Source: Lachnospiraceae bacterium (GTDB taxonomy: Bacteria; Bacillota; Clostridia; Lachnospirales; Lachnospiraceae). Taken from it: a stretch of 39,229 bases of DNA. The stretch is from positions 1 through 39,229 of the forward strand of contig JAQYDI010000151.1 of assembly GCA_028724245.1 (NCBI GenBank), in the 5' to 3' direction. The position numbers and the translations under genes are program-made. A model generated the notes under the pieces. That model had not been told where the DNA came from. It did not search any database and saw only the letters and a list, made by a program, of their open reading frames with translations. Position 1 is the first letter of the stretch; every line of letters begins with the position of its first letter. Positions 7,010 to 16,192 of this stretch are shown here, one piece after another.

Positions 7010-8299
7010 TCATTTTTTCTTTTGATCCATGGCTTCCATACGGATCGTGATGGACTTGCGATGCGCCATCAGACCTTCCGTTCCCGCCATGTGAACAGCT
7101 GTAGAAGCAAGATTTCTGCAGCCCTCTTCCGTAATATGCTGAACAAATGATGTCTTGATAAACGTACCCACCCATACACCATTGGAGTATCTTGCTGTTC
7201 TCATGGTAGGCAGCGTGTGATTGGTACCGGAACAATAGTCGCCGAACGTAACCGGTGTATAATGTCCCACAAATAAAGAACCATAATGAAGCAGGCGGTC
7301 ACTGACTTCCTGCTCGATCTCGGGCTTCACCTGAACCTCCAGATGTTCCGGTGCCATCTCATTAGCCAGATCAATGGCTTCATCCATGGAATCGGCAAGA
7401 TACAGCATACCATTATCTTCCCATGATTTCAGTGCCAGTTCGCCTGTAGGAAGCTCAGCTGCAATTTCTGTAACCCGCTTCAGAGTCTTCTCCGCCAGAT
7501 CGGGGCTGGTTGTTACCAGCGTTGCTCTTGCATTGGGATCATGCTCACTCTGAGCCAGAATATCGATTGCTGTAAAATCAGGATTGGCGCTTTCATCTGC
7601 TACGATCAGCACCTCGCTGGGACCGGCCAGACTGTCAATACCGACCTCACCAATTACCTGTCTTTTGGCTTCTGTCACAAAACGGTTGCCGGGACCGCAG
7701 ATCATATCTACCTTACGGATGCTTTCTGTACCATAGGTAAAGGCTGCAATAGCCTGAGCTCCGCCTACACAGTAGATTTCATCTACCCCTGCAATATCCA
7801 TGGCTGCCAGAACAGCAGGATGAATCGTTCCACTGACCTTTGATGCCGGACTGCATGCGGCAATGCGCTTCACACCTGCCACCTTTGCCGGAATTGCCAG
7901 CATCAGAGCTGTACTGGGCAGCGGATAACGTCCGCCGGGCACATAGCAGCCTACAGAATCAACAGGCACCAGGCGATGTCCGAGACGAACACCGGGAACC
8001 GGTGTTTCCGTATCCAGTTCCTTCATGCAGGCCAGCTGTTTCTCTGCATAAAAACGGATCTGGTCTGCAGCTGCTTTCATGGCTTCGATGGTTGCCTGAT
8101 CCACCTGATCGTAAGCCGCCTTCACCGTCTCTTTGGGAACACGGATATATTCCAGATCAAGACCATCGAACTTTTTGCTTAATGTATAGATCTCAGCATC
8201 CCCATTGGCAATCACATTGTTGATAATCTCCGCAACCGTCTTCGCAGTTTTTGTATCTCTGCCATATGTTTTTGCTGCTGCTTCTTTGATACACTTCAT
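7010..8299 (-). CDS. Histidinol dehydrogenase family protein (HisD-like), outside a his operon
   Basis: A 429-residue NAD-dependent, zinc-dependent dehydrogenase of the HisD family, which oxidises L-histidinol to histidine in two steps. Family residues are all present: zinc ligands Gln250 and His253 (AQSEHDP), Asp354 (FGDYCSGTNHTLPT) and His413; catalytic Glu318-His319 (APEHLE). The N-terminus is shorter than usual. The C-terminal stretch VGTFIKTSFVQHITEEGC differs from typical HisD, and no other histidine gene is adjacent. The family includes paralogues acting on other alcohols, such as HpsN on dihydroxypropanesulfonate, so the substrate is uncertain. ATG 8299 has GAGGTGG six bases upstream. 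Confidence 0.85.
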   Translation of the reverse strand: MKCIKEAAAKTYGRDTKTAKTVAEIINNVIANGDAEIYTLSKKFDGLDLEYIRVPKETVKAAYDQVDQATIEAMKAAADQIRFYAEKQLACMKELDTETPVPGVRLGHRLVPVDSVGCYVPGGRYPLPSTALMLAIPAKVAGVKRIAACSPASKVSGTIHPAVLAAMDIAGVDEIYCVGGAQAIAAFTYGTESIRKVDMICGPGNRFVTEAKRQVIGEVGIDSLAGPSEVLIVADESANPDFTAIDILAQSEHDPNARATLVTTSPDLAEKTLKRVTEIAAELPTGELALKSWEDNGMLYLADSMDEAIDLANEMAPEHLEVQVKPEIEQEVSDRLLHYGSLFVGHYTPVTFGDYCSGTNHTLPTMRTARYSNGVWVGTFIKTSFVQHITEEGCRNLASTAVHMAGTEGLMAHRKSITIRMEAMDQKKK

Positions 8300-8387
8300 A
8301 TGTATCCACCTCTTTCAAATTTACTTACTGCTAATCTTCCGCATCAAGCGGATTTTATACATATACAGCCTTTTATTTTACTACGTT

Positions 8388-8396
8388 ATCATAGCA
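8388..8396 (-). promoter_or_regulatory. Extended -10 promoter of the hisD-like gene
   Basis: On the minus strand TGCTATGAT is an extended -10 element; the -35 region is poor. A small hairpin (TCCGC-TTGAT-GCGGA, 8340-8354) lies in the leader. Confidence 0.45.
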
Positions 8397-8461
8397 CAGT
8401 TTATCAGAAATGAACAGACCTGTTTTCAGTAATATATTTTTCAATTCCTGTGAAAATCTGC

Positions 8462-8490
8462 TTTTCAGAAGCCTGATTCTCCGTTATAAT
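8462..8490 (+). promoter_or_regulatory. Promoter of pyrBI
   Basis: TTTTCA (8462-8467), 17 bases, TATAAT (8485-8490), about 48 bases before ATG 8539. The leader is too short for the PyrR attenuators seen in Bacillus. Confidence 0.5.
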
Positions 8491-8538
8491 AGGTAAAGGT
8501 GTAAAGCACTAATTATATATTAAATCAAGGAGAGATAA

Positions 8539-9459
8539 ATGAGACATATTATCAGTCCTCTGGATTTTTCAGTGGAAGAGCTGGATGAATTAATGGATAC
8601 AGCCAATGACATTGAAAAACATCCTGAAAAATACGCTAATGTTTGTAATCGTAAAAAACTTGCTACATTATTTTATGAACCCAGCACAAGAACCCGTCTG
8701 AGTCTGGAAACTGCCATGCTGAATCTGGGCGGACAGGTCATCGGTTTTGCATCTTCCAACGCCAGCTCTGCTGCCAAGGGTGAAAGCGTTGCCGATACGA
8801 TCCGGATGATCTCCTGCTATGCGGATATTGCAGCGATCAGACACCCCAAGGAAGGCGCTGCCCTTGTAGCAGCCATGAATTCTTCCATTCCGGTCATCAA
8901 CGCAGGTGACGGCGGTCATCAGCATCCCACCCAGACGCTGACCGACCTGCTTACCATCCGTTCCCTGAAGGGACGCCTGGAGAACCTTACAGTCGGTCTC
9001 TGCGGCGATCTGAAATTTGGCCGTACCGTGCACTCCCTGATCAATGCTCTGGTTCGCTACCCCGGCATCCGTTTTGTCCTCATTTCCCCCACTGAGCTGC
9101 GTATTCCCAGCTACATTCGTGAGAATGTTCTGGATGCAAACCATATAGAGTATGAAGAAGTGGAGATTCTGGAAGATGCCATGCCCAAGCTGGACATTCT
9201 GTACATGACCCGTGTACAGAGAGAACGTTTCTTCAGTGAAGATGAGTATCTGCGCCTGAAAGATATCTATGTACTCGATGGTGCAAAGATGGAACTTGCC
9301 AAAGAAGATATGCTGGTTATGCATCCCCTGCCCCGTGTCAATGAAATCTCTGTTGAAGTGGACAAGGATCCCCGTGCAGGATATTTTAAACAGGTTCAGT
9401 ACGGCGTATACATCCGTATGGCCCTGATCATGAAATTATTGGAGGTTGAGGTATGTTAA
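8539..9459 (+). CDS. pyrB: Aspartate carbamoyltransferase catalytic subunit
   Basis: Joins carbamoyl phosphate and L-aspartate to N-carbamoyl-L-aspartate, the committed step of pyrimidine synthesis. The 306 residues contain the carbamoyl-phosphate loop [11 protein letters not shown] (about 45-55), the HPTQTLTDL motif, the [12 protein letters not shown] segment and the C-terminal [10 protein letters not shown], all intact. AAGGAGAG precedes ATG 8539. It overlaps pyrI by seven bases, so the two subunits are translationally coupled, as expected for the class with a catalytic trimer plus regulatory dimer. No other pyr gene is in the window. Confidence 0.97.
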   Translation: MRHIISPLDFSVEELDELMDTANDIEKHPEKYANVCNRKKLATLFYEPSTRTRLSLETAMLNLGGQVIGFASSNASSAAKGESVADTIRMISCYADIAAIRHPKEGAALVAAMNSSIPVINAGDGGHQHPTQTLTDLLTIRSLKGRLENLTVGLCGDLKFGRTVHSLINALVRYPGIRFVLISPTELRIPSYIRENVLDANHIEYEEVEILEDAMPKLDILYMTRVQRERFFSEDEYLRLKDIYVLDGAKMELAKEDMLVMHPLPRVNEISVEVDKDPRAGYFKQVQYGVYIRMALIMKLLEVEVC

Positions 9460-9893
9460 ATATTTCCGGATTAAATGAAGGTCTTGTACTGGACCATATC
9501 CCTGCCGGCAAGAGCATGGATATCTACAATTACCTGGGCCTGGGAAAACTGGACTGTCAGGTTGCCATTATCAAAAACTGCCGCAGCGACAAGATGGGCA
9601 GAAAGGATATTATCAAGATTGAGGGCGGCATCGATCTGATCGATCTGGATGTTCTGGGCTTTGTCGATCCCGGCATCACTGTCAACATCGTCCGCGGCGG
9701 CAAGATTTCCGAAAAGAAAAAGCTGATGCTTCCCAAAAAACTGACCAACGTGATCAAATGCAAAAATCCCCGCTGTATCACCACCATCGAGCAGGAACTG
9801 CCCCACGTCTTCTTCCTGGCCGATAAGGAGAAAAAAGTGTACAGATGCCTCTACTGCGAGGAAAAATACTCCAGCAGACGACGCAATAAATAG
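9453..9893 (+). CDS. pyrI: Aspartate carbamoyltransferase regulatory subunit
   Basis: Allosteric subunit that binds nucleotide effectors and bridges PyrB trimers. At 146 residues it has the family's usual two-part layout: an N-terminal nucleotide-binding domain ([20 protein letters not shown] near the start) and a C-terminal zinc domain with CxxxxC (CKNPRC) and CxxC (CLYC) ligands that contact PyrB. GGAGG lies inside the pyrB tail just upstream of ATG 9453. No clear plus-strand T-run terminator follows; the hairpin at 9934-9976 is better oriented for the opposing gene. Confidence 0.96.
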   Translation: MLNISGLNEGLVLDHIPAGKSMDIYNYLGLGKLDCQVAIIKNCRSDKMGRKDIIKIEGGIDLIDLDVLGFVDPGITVNIVRGGKISEKKKLMLPKKLTNVIKCKNPRCITTIEQELPHVFFLADKEKKVYRCLYCEEKYSSRRRNK

Positions 9894-9928
9894 ATCTGAG
9901 ATATCATTACAACCGTAACCTGATTCAG

Positions 9929-9976
9929 ATAAAACAGACCGCCGGGCGAAAAATGATATACCGCCCGGCGATCTGT
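9929..9976 (-). terminator. Terminator of the Ig-like surface protein gene
   Basis: ACAGATCGCCGGGCG pairs with CGCCCGGCGGTCTGT, followed on the minus strand by TTTTATC. It may also slow transcription from pyrBI, though that side lacks a T run. Confidence 0.7.
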
Positions 9977-9993
9977 GTCCTGTAACTGCAGAT

Positions 9994-11319
9994 TTAATAG
10001 CATTTTTTGCATGGACGCAGTCCTCTGCTCAGAGCTTCTGATAAACTGACCGGAAAATAAGTTCCATTGCCGCATTTATGAGTATGGTAACATTCTCCTG
10101 TTCTTGTTATTAAAACGGTTTCTCCTCCCGAACTGCCTGAATTATCACTGTCATCATTCTGTACAGCCTTAATTTTAACCGTTATTTTCCTGCTGGAAGC
10201 ATTGCCGCTGCTGTCGGTAACTTTACAGGAGACAGTATACGTGCCTGCCGAATCGTAGTCCACATTCGAATCATCTACTTCAATGCCTCCGGACACATCA
10301 CCATCAATGGCGTCTATTGCTGAGATAAAAGAAAGATAATCCGGTCTGCCGTCTCCCTCAGTCAATGTAAATGAGCTTTTCTCCAATGACAGAACAGGCG
10401 GTGTTGAATCTTTAATAATTACCGGAACTTCTTTTTCACAGATATTCCCTGCATGGTCTGAAACAGAATAAACAACTGTATATTCTCCTACCACGCCATA
10501 ACTCACATCAGCAGCATCCAGCGAAATTTTCTTTGTCAGATCCCCGTCTATCTCATCTTCTGCCGTAACACCATCCAGATATTCAGGAGCATCATCACTT
10601 TCTGATAAAACGTATTTTGTTTTAAGACCATTAAATTCCGGCGAAATCCGATCGGCAACATCAACAACTACATCTCCGCTAACTGAATTATTAAATTCAT
10701 CCTGAACACTGAATGTGAGAATATATTTCCCCGGTTCAGCAAATTTAATGACAGTTTTATTGTCTTCCAGGCGATATATATCTGATGATATTTCCTGATT
10801 ATCAGCAGTTTTAATGTTTGATATGCAGGCAGACATATCCGATTTATCCTCCGCCCGAACATCAATCACACTTTCCGATATTGTTCCGTTCAGATGCAGT
10901 TTCAGTTCTTCATGATATCCAATATGTACATCTGAACTGATCGAAATTAATTCCGGTGCTCTGGAATCCACTACATCAACGTGAACTCTTCCCTGACTTT
11001 CATTCCCAGCTTTATCCATTACTGAGAAATCTATATCATAATTTCCCACATCATCAAAAACTATATACTGGTTATCCTGATCAACTGTCAGCCCTTTCAG
11101 ATTTTCGGACAAAATTGATGTTTCAAATTCCCGCGAACGATTATCTTCAATCACTGCCAGATCGGATACACTCAATTTTGTTCCATAATCTACAGTCTGA
11201 TCAATGACCGTGATCTGAGGAGGTTCAGTATCTCTTGTAACTAACCATCCCATGCCGATGCAGATAACTGCAAGAATTCCTAAAAAAATCCGTTTTAAAT
11301 GCAACTTTTTCTCTCTCAT
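9994..11319 (-). CDS. Membrane-anchored protein with Ig-like (DUF5011/HYR-type) repeats and a Cys/His tail
   Basis: A 441-residue envelope protein of unknown role. A basic N-terminus and one hydrophobic segment (about 9-27) act as anchor or uncleaved signal. Four to five beta-sandwich repeats follow, recognisable by recurring phrases such as D(S/R)xxPxL/F, GxYxxxYSVxDxAGN and VxVxD. A Ser/Gly/Asp linker (about 390-403) leads to a C-terminal motif with Cys410, His412, His414, Cys416 and CKKC (437-440). That HxxxC...SLxEAxxxGxxPCxxC pattern resembles the Ada-type zinc-binding tail found on many Firmicute exported proteins. ATG 11319 follows GGAGG. It is a single-gene unit with its own promoter and terminator. 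Confidence 0.82.
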   Translation of the reverse strand: MREKKLHLKRIFLGILAVICIGMGWLVTRDTEPPQITVIDQTVDYGTKLSVSDLAVIEDNRSREFETSILSENLKGLTVDQDNQYIVFDDVGNYDIDFSVMDKAGNESQGRVHVDVVDSRAPELISISSDVHIGYHEELKLHLNGTISESVIDVRAEDKSDMSACISNIKTADNQEISSDIYRLEDNKTVIKFAEPGKYILTFSVQDEFNNSVSGDVVVDVADRISPEFNGLKTKYVLSESDDAPEYLDGVTAEDEIDGDLTKKISLDAADVSYGVVGEYTVVYSVSDHAGNICEKEVPVIIKDSTPPVLSLEKSSFTLTEGDGRPDYLSFISAIDAIDGDVSGGIEVDDSNVDYDSAGTYTVSCKVTDSSGNASSRKITVKIKAVQNDDSDNSGSSGGETVLITRTGECYHTHKCGNGTYFPVSLSEALSRGLRPCKKCY

Positions 11320-11354
11320 ACATCCTCCAAAGTATCATTTGAATTTTTAATACT

Positions 11355-11383
11355 ATTTTACTATAAAAAAAACATTCTGTTAA
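11355..11383 (-). promoter_or_regulatory. Promoter of the Ig-like surface protein gene
   Basis: Minus strand TTAACA (11378-11383), 17 bases, TAAAAT (11355-11360), about 35 bases before the start codon. Confidence 0.6.
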
Positions 11384-11438
11384 TCAGGACACAATATACA
11401 TTATAAACGACTTGATTTTTTATATTTTTTGAAGCAGC

Positions 11439-11496
11439 AAAAAAATACCTCCTTTCGAGCAGCCAATCAAATAATTAGACTACCAAAAAGAGGTAT
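11439..11496 (-). terminator. Probable terminator after yebC
   Basis: Minus strand ATACCTCTTTTT...AAAGGAGGTAT with a long loop of about 28 bases, followed directly by TTTTTTT. The T run fits a terminator; the long loop is unusual. Confidence 0.5.
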
Positions 11497-11565
11497 CATG
11501 TTAATTTATAATCAATATGTTTTTTGTTGTAAAATCACGCACATTTCAGTGATTCCTGATTAAAA

Positions 11566-12294
11566 TTATTCACTCCAGTTGTGGTAAACCTGCTGCACAT
11601 CATCGTCATCCTCAAGCAGATCCAGAGTTCTCTGGAGATACTTGATGTCGTTTTCATCGGTCAATTCCACATAGGTCTGGGGAATCATGGTGATTTCGGC
11701 GCTTGCCATGGGGATGTTTTCGGATTCCAGTGCCTTTACAACTTCCGGGAAGTCATCAGGTGCGGTAAGAATCTCAAAGCTGTCTTCTTCTTCGCTGAAG
11801 TCTTCGGCTCCTCCATCCAGAGCGATCATCATCAGATCATCCGCTTCCATCTCACATTCTTCCTTGTCAATGATGATCTGGCCTTTCTGATCAAACATGA
11901 AAGATACGCAGCCGCTTGTACCCATGTTGCCGTTGCCCTTTGTAAAAGCGTTGCGCACGTTGGATGCAGTACGGTTCTTGTTGTCTGTCAGTGTATCAAC
12001 GATAATTGCCACACCGTTGGGGCCGTAGCCTTCATAGGTAATGGATTCGTAATTAACAGAACCAAGGTCGCCTGCTGCTTTTTTGATACCGCGGTCGATG
12101 GTATCGTTGGGCATGTTATTGGCTTTTGCTTTTGCGATAACGGTAGCCAGCTTGTAGTTGTTGGCCGGATCGGGACCGCCTTCCTTAACCGCTACAGCAA
12201 TTTCACGTCCGATAATGGTAAAGATTTTACCCTTGGCAGCATCGTTTTTCTCTTTTTTGTGTTTAATATTGGCAAATTTTGAATGTCCTGACAT
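11566..12294 (-). CDS. yebC: YebC/PmpR family protein
   Basis: A 242-residue cytoplasmic protein of the YebC family, known as a DNA-binding regulator in some bacteria and reported to act in translation in others. The N-terminal [16 protein letters not shown] signature, the [24 protein letters not shown] core and the acidic C-terminal domain are intact, and the length is typical. ATG 12294 is chosen because MSGHSKF is the family start and AAAGGAG lies upstream; an upstream in-frame GTG would overlap the ribosome site. It is monocistronic here, without the ruvABC neighbours often seen in proteobacteria. Confidence 0.95.
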   Translation of the reverse strand: MSGHSKFANIKHKKEKNDAAKGKIFTIIGREIAVAVKEGGPDPANNYKLATVIAKAKANNMPNDTIDRGIKKAAGDLGSVNYESITYEGYGPNGVAIIVDTLTDNKNRTASNVRNAFTKGNGNMGTSGCVSFMFDQKGQIIIDKEECEMEADDLMMIALDGGAEDFSEEEDSFEILTAPDDFPEVVKALESENIPMASAEITMIPQTYVELTDENDIKYLQRTLDLLEDDDDVQQVYHNWSE

Positions 12295-12371
12295 TCTGAT
12301 TAACACTCCTTTATCTCAAATCTTTGGGAAAGGACTCCGTCTTTCCTGATCTATTCTATATCCAAGACTAT

Positions 12372-12400
12372 ATGATACCATGAAACCGTTTTTTCGTAAA
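12372..12400 (-). promoter_or_regulatory. Promoter of yebC
   Basis: Minus strand TTTACG (12395-12400), 17 bases, TATCAT (12372-12377) with an extended TGG just upstream of the -10. Confidence 0.6.
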
Positions 12401-12438
12401 GAGTTTTTACATACCTTTAAGTCGCTTTTTACTTATCT

Positions 12439-13710
12439 TCAAGCCGTTTTTGCGACCCTGATTTTCTGGATCACCTTGTTTTCCACCTGCAGAATAGTAA
12501 AATCATAATCATCCAGACGGATTACTGTTTCTTCGCCTTCTTCAGGAAAATATCCCAGCTTATACAGAAGAAATCCGTTAATGGTATCCATGTCCTCCGT
12601 ATCAAACTCCATATTAAGAAGCTTTTTCACTTCATCAAGAGGTGTCATTCCATCAAGGATATACTCTTCCTCCCCGGTTTTCTCCACATAAGGCTGTTCC
12701 ACTTCATCAAATTCATCGAATATATTGCCGACAATTTCTTCCAGCAGGTCCTCCATGGTAACCAGACCGGCCAGCTGCCCGTATTCATCCACCACCAGCA
12801 TGATATGAAGCTTGTTCAGCTGCATATACTGAAAAATACTGTCAATTTTTCTGGTTTCCGGTATGAATTCCGCCTTTCTGAGAAGACCGGGAATCTCCAT
12901 GACCGGACGGTTCAGCAGTTCCTCTTTTTCCGTCAGAACCATAACATCCCGGAAATACAGAATTCCCAGTATATTGTCCAGTTCCTCATCGTAAACAGGA
13001 AAACGTGATTTGCTGTCCTCCATCATCCGGTTTCTGACGTCCTGCAGCGTCTGATGTCCTTCAATGGCAATAATATTCAGCCGTCTCGTCATAATATCGC
13101 TGACATCCTTATCCCGGAACGTAATAATATTATGTATCATCTCGGCTTCACTGTCTTCCAGCACCCCCTGCTCGTTTCCTTCATTTACCATGGAAATAAT
13201 CTCCTCGGCAGTAACATCATCATCGTTCTGATCCACATCATATCCCACCATTCTGAGCAGCAGATTGGAAATAATATCCACAAATGCAGTCAGTGGGTAG
13301 AATACCGCAAGAATAAAGCGTATGATGCCAAGACACTGATTCAGCCAGAAATCACTTTTCCGTGCTGCCATTTTGCGGGGAACCATGATCCCCACAACGA
13401 GAAAAAGAAGAAATGTCCCCGGAATCATCAATACACCTTTTGTTCCGGCGCTCAGGCACAGAGGCCAGATCCGCGCTCCCATATAATATCCGGTTCCAAA
13501 CATGAGAACCAGACGGATACAGGTAAAGGAAGCCTGCTGCTGCATGGTATCAAGCAGCAGCGACGCATGCCTGTCTCCTTCTCTGGCTTTATCCTCCAGC
13601 AGGGAATCATTGACTCCCTGCATCGCTTTTTCAAACCCGTGAATCAAGGCAAACAGTAAAAACAATATAATCAGTAAAATGCTCCGCCATGGCCAATAGC
13701 CATCGTCCAT
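12439..13710 (-). CDS. CBS-domain membrane protein of the hemolysin C/CorC family
   Basis: A 423-residue membrane protein related to CorC/TlyC, a family linked to Mg2+/Co2+ efflux; 'hemolysin' is a legacy name. Three to four hydrophobic segments lie in the first 140 residues (DUF21-type region), followed by EEIISMVNEGNEQGVLEDSEAEMI, a CBS pair (VSDIMTRRLNIIAIE...SRFPVYDEELDNILGILYFRDVM and HIMLVVDEYGQLAGLVTMEDLLEEIVG) and a C-terminal transporter-associated domain. ATG 13710 has GGAAGGAG upstream and is preferred to a start 14 codons earlier that would overlap mazF. It is the last gene of the rex - acpS - nnr - mazF run, 25 bases after mazF. Confidence 0.9.
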   Translation of the reverse strand: MDDGYWPWRSILLIILFLLFALIHGFEKAMQGVNDSLLEDKAREGDRHASLLLDTMQQQASFTCIRLVLMFGTGYYMGARIWPLCLSAGTKGVLMIPGTFLLFLVVGIMVPRKMAARKSDFWLNQCLGIIRFILAVFYPLTAFVDIISNLLLRMVGYDVDQNDDDVTAEEIISMVNEGNEQGVLEDSEAEMIHNIITFRDKDVSDIMTRRLNIIAIEGHQTLQDVRNRMMEDSKSRFPVYDEELDNILGILYFRDVMVLTEKEELLNRPVMEIPGLLRKAEFIPETRKIDSIFQYMQLNKLHIMLVVDEYGQLAGLVTMEDLLEEIVGNIFDEFDEVEQPYVEKTGEEEYILDGMTPLDEVKKLLNMEFDTEDMDTINGFLLYKLGYFPEEGEETVIRLDDYDFTILQVENKVIQKIRVAKTA

Positions 13711-13735
13711 AATACAACTCCTTCCACGCGCTCTG

Positions 13736-14083
13736 TTATGTAGAAAGCCCAAGGCTTACAACCAGCGCTTTATCAACTTCGTCCAGTAATGTTCCATCTA
13801 TATGACAGATTCTGTCTTTCAGACGTTTTTTATCAATCGTCCGCAGCTGTTCCAACAGGATCACCGAATCCTTCACCATGTCGCACTGCATCGTACTCAC
13901 CTCCACATGGGTGGGAAGCTTCGCCTTATTGAGACGGCTGGTAATGGCCGCACAGATTACTGTAGGACTGTGCCGGTTTCCCACATCATTCTGGACAATC
14001 AGCACCGGGCGTACACCGCCCTGCTCAGAACCTACTACCGGTCTCAGATCGGCATAAAAAACATCTCCTCTTCGGATAATCAT
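13736..14083 (-). CDS. mazF: MazF/PemK family endoribonuclease toxin without adjacent antitoxin
   Basis: A 115-residue RNase of the NdoA/MazF type, which cuts mRNA at short sequence motifs. It matches Bacillus NdoA closely in order: [49 protein letters not shown] and [18 protein letters not shown]; the conserved Arg of GGVRPV and the Ser/Thr of AAITS are kept, so it looks active. ATG 14083 has AAAGGAG seven bases upstream; the ATG two codons before is too close. The family norm is an antitoxin gene directly upstream, but the 122 bases to nnr hold no credible ORF with a ribosome site. Confidence 0.93.
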   Translation of the reverse strand: MIIRRGDVFYADLRPVVGSEQGGVRPVLIVQNDVGNRHSPTVICAAITSRLNKAKLPTHVEVSTMQCDMVKDSVILLEQLRTIDKKRLKDRICHIDGTLLDEVDKALVVSLGLST

Positions 14084-14205
14084 TGTCATGCTCCTTTACT
14101 TCAAGTTTAATGACAGTATTTCCGAATACAAAAAATATTATACAATAATCCTCTGATTCATATTGCCGGATTTTCAACAATCCTTTTCTGCGGGATACCG
14201 CATAA

Positions 14206-15747
14206 TTACCGACATCCCTGTATTTCTTTCCATACATCACCGATGGATTCGATCAGATCAGTTGCCATTACAGCCCGCTCTCCATACTTTCCGGCAGCCA
14301 ATTCTCCTGCCAGACCATGCAGATAAACACCAAGAGAAGCTGCTTTCGCACAACTGTGTCCTTCCGCCAGAAATCCGGCCAGTACCCCCGTCAGCACATC
14401 TCCCGAACCGGCTGTTGCCATGGCGCTGCAGCCGGAAGTATTCAGATAATAGGGGACACCCTTCTGTGCCGCTATGGTTCTTGCCCCTTTCAGAACACAG
14501 ATACATCCAAAACGTTCTGCAAAATCGCAGGCGGTTCCCGACGGACTTTCCCGGATTTCCGATATGGTCAGGCCGGTAAGCGCTGCCATCTCCCCCATAT
14601 GAGGCGTCAGGATCATCTGATCTGACAGCAGATGATACCACTCCCTGTGTCCCGCCAGTACACGCAGGCCATCAGCATCCAGAACCATGGGACACCTGCA
14701 GGATTTCAGCAGATACTCCAGTATCCGATCCACATGAGGCTTTTGTCCCATGCCGGGGCCAAAGACGACCACATCGGCCCATTCACAGTCCCGCCGCAGC
14801 AGCTCCATATCATAACATTTGTCATCATAAAGGGAAAGAATTGCCTCCGGTACCATCTGATGCATGCAGATACGGTTTTCCAGAACAGTGTGAATCCTGA
14901 CCAGACCGCAGCCCATGCGGTAGGCAGCCCTGGCACTGAAAACAGCTGCCCCCGCCATGTTTTCGCTTCCGGCAATAATCAGTATTTTCCCAAAAGTACC
15001 TTTATGAGAATCAGCAGGCCTTAGTCCGGCAAACAGTTTCAAATCGTCTCTGGTATAGCCAAAAGCTTCATATCCTGCCTTTTCCAGTGCCTCAGGAGCA
15101 AATCCGATTTCACGGACTTCCAGCATGCCGCAGTACTCCGCTCCCGGATAAAAAATCTGCCCCAGCTTCTTCTGTCCGAAGGTAACTGTCGCCCAGGCTT
15201 TCACAGCAGTTCCTGCAATTCTGCCGCTATCGGAATCAATCCCCGAAGGAATATCGACGGCCACAGCAGGAATCCCCGAGCTGTTCACAGCCTCAATCAA
15301 CTCCGCATAAAAGCCGCCGACCCTGCGGGTCAGTCCGATACCAAACAGCGCATCAATCAGAACAGAAGTTTTCTCTGCTTTAATATATTCCAAAGCAATC
15401 TCCCTGTTACCATCTTCCATAAAAATACAGGGAATTCCCAGTTTTTCAAGAATCCCGTTCTGAATCTTCCATTCCTCCGTGGCCTTTTCCGGATTTCCCG
15501 TATATAATACGGCAGTCCGATATCCTTTCAGCGCCAGGATCCGGGCCGCGGCCATACCATCAGCTCCGTTATTGCCCATGGCACAGATAGAAAGAACCCT
15601 TCCGTCCTCAGGAGAAAAATGATCCATGATCAGCTCTGCCACCGATAAAGCTGCCCACTCCATCAGTATAAGAGAGGGAATCCCCGTTTCCCTGATAGAA
15701 TACGTATCCACCGCTTTCATCTGTAAATGATTTACAAAATATTCCAT
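14206..15747 (-). CDS. nnr: Bifunctional NAD(P)H-hydrate epimerase/dehydratase
   Basis: Repairs damaged NADHX and NADPHX. The 513-residue fusion has an N-terminal YjeF_N epimerase domain (about 1-215; GNNGADG, GIGLTRRVGG, AVDIPSGIDSDSG) and a C-terminal ribokinase-like dehydratase domain (about 225-510; GTFGKILIIAGSENMAGAA, VFGPGMG, LTPHMGEMAALTG, TAGSGDVLTG). Both sets of motifs are complete, so both activities are expected. ATG 15747 has GGAG six bases upstream; another ATG four codons earlier is less well placed. The rex-acpS-nnr order ties NAD(H) sensing to NAD(P)H repair. Confidence 0.95.
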   Translation of the reverse strand: MEYFVNHLQMKAVDTYSIRETGIPSLILMEWAALSVAELIMDHFSPEDGRVLSICAMGNNGADGMAAARILALKGYRTAVLYTGNPEKATEEWKIQNGILEKLGIPCIFMEDGNREIALEYIKAEKTSVLIDALFGIGLTRRVGGFYAELIEAVNSSGIPAVAVDIPSGIDSDSGRIAGTAVKAWATVTFGQKKLGQIFYPGAEYCGMLEVREIGFAPEALEKAGYEAFGYTRDDLKLFAGLRPADSHKGTFGKILIIAGSENMAGAAVFSARAAYRMGCGLVRIHTVLENRICMHQMVPEAILSLYDDKCYDMELLRRDCEWADVVVFGPGMGQKPHVDRILEYLLKSCRCPMVLDADGLRVLAGHREWYHLLSDQMILTPHMGEMAALTGLTISEIRESPSGTACDFAERFGCICVLKGARTIAAQKGVPYYLNTSGCSAMATAGSGDVLTGVLAGFLAEGHSCAKAASLGVYLHGLAGELAAGKYGERAVMATDLIESIGDVWKEIQGCR

Positions 15748-15829
15748 ATGAATCTCCATTCCGCCGCCTGCAAAAGCAGCACAAACAATCCTGAAATTTC
15801 TGCTTTACTGCCTGTTATTGGCTTTCCTG

Positions 15830-16192
15830 CTACCTGCCTTCCCCTACGGCAACTGCGCACGCAAAATCCCTTTCATTGGTAATTGTAACGAAAATCGAAA
15901 CAATTCCCATGCTTTCCTGCAGTTCTTTCGCCGGACCATACAGGATTACATAAGGCTTTCCTGCTTCATCCCGAAGTACCTCCACGTCACCGGGTCCAAA
16001 TGTTCTGAAGCCGGTGCCAAACATCTTTGCCACCGCTTCTTTAACCGCAAAATTCCCCGCCAGTCTGGCAGGGAATTTCTCATATCGCATGATTTCCTCG
16101 GCGGTAAAGATTCTGTGCAGAAAATGTTCTTTTCTGCAGGCCTGTTCGATTCTGGATATCTCTGTCATATCCATGCCGATACCTTTAATCAT
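15830..16192 (-). CDS. acpS: Holo-[acyl-carrier-protein] synthase
   Basis: Transfers 4'-phosphopantetheine from CoA to the serine of apo-ACP, activating it for fatty acid synthesis. The 120 residues fit the family; metal-binding residues lie in GIGMDMTEISRIE (Asp8) and NFAVKEAVAKMFGTG (Glu near residue 52). The start overlaps the rex stop by eight bases, with GGAG upstream, so expression is coupled to rex. It lies about 80 bases upstream of nnr, the usual acpS-nnr pairing in Firmicutes. Confidence 0.95.
   Translation of the reverse strand: MIKGIGMDMTEISRIEQACRKEHFLHRIFTAEEIMRYEKFPARLAGNFAVKEAVAKMFGTGFRTFGPGDVEVLRDEAGKPYVILYGPAKELQESMGIVSIFVTITNERDFACAVAVGEGR

Noticed and set aside
8300-8538. 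T-box or PyrR attenuator between hisD-like and pyrB
   Set aside because: Leaders on both sides are short and lack the T-box motif or an antiterminator/terminator pair.
11581-12282. Long plus-strand frame opposite yebC
   Set aside because: Antisense of a conserved gene; hydrophobic low-complexity composition and no ribosome site.
14025-14240. Minus-strand frame upstream of mazF as a possible antitoxin
   Set aside because: It overlaps both neighbours out of frame, has no ribosome site and does not resemble MazE/NdoAI.
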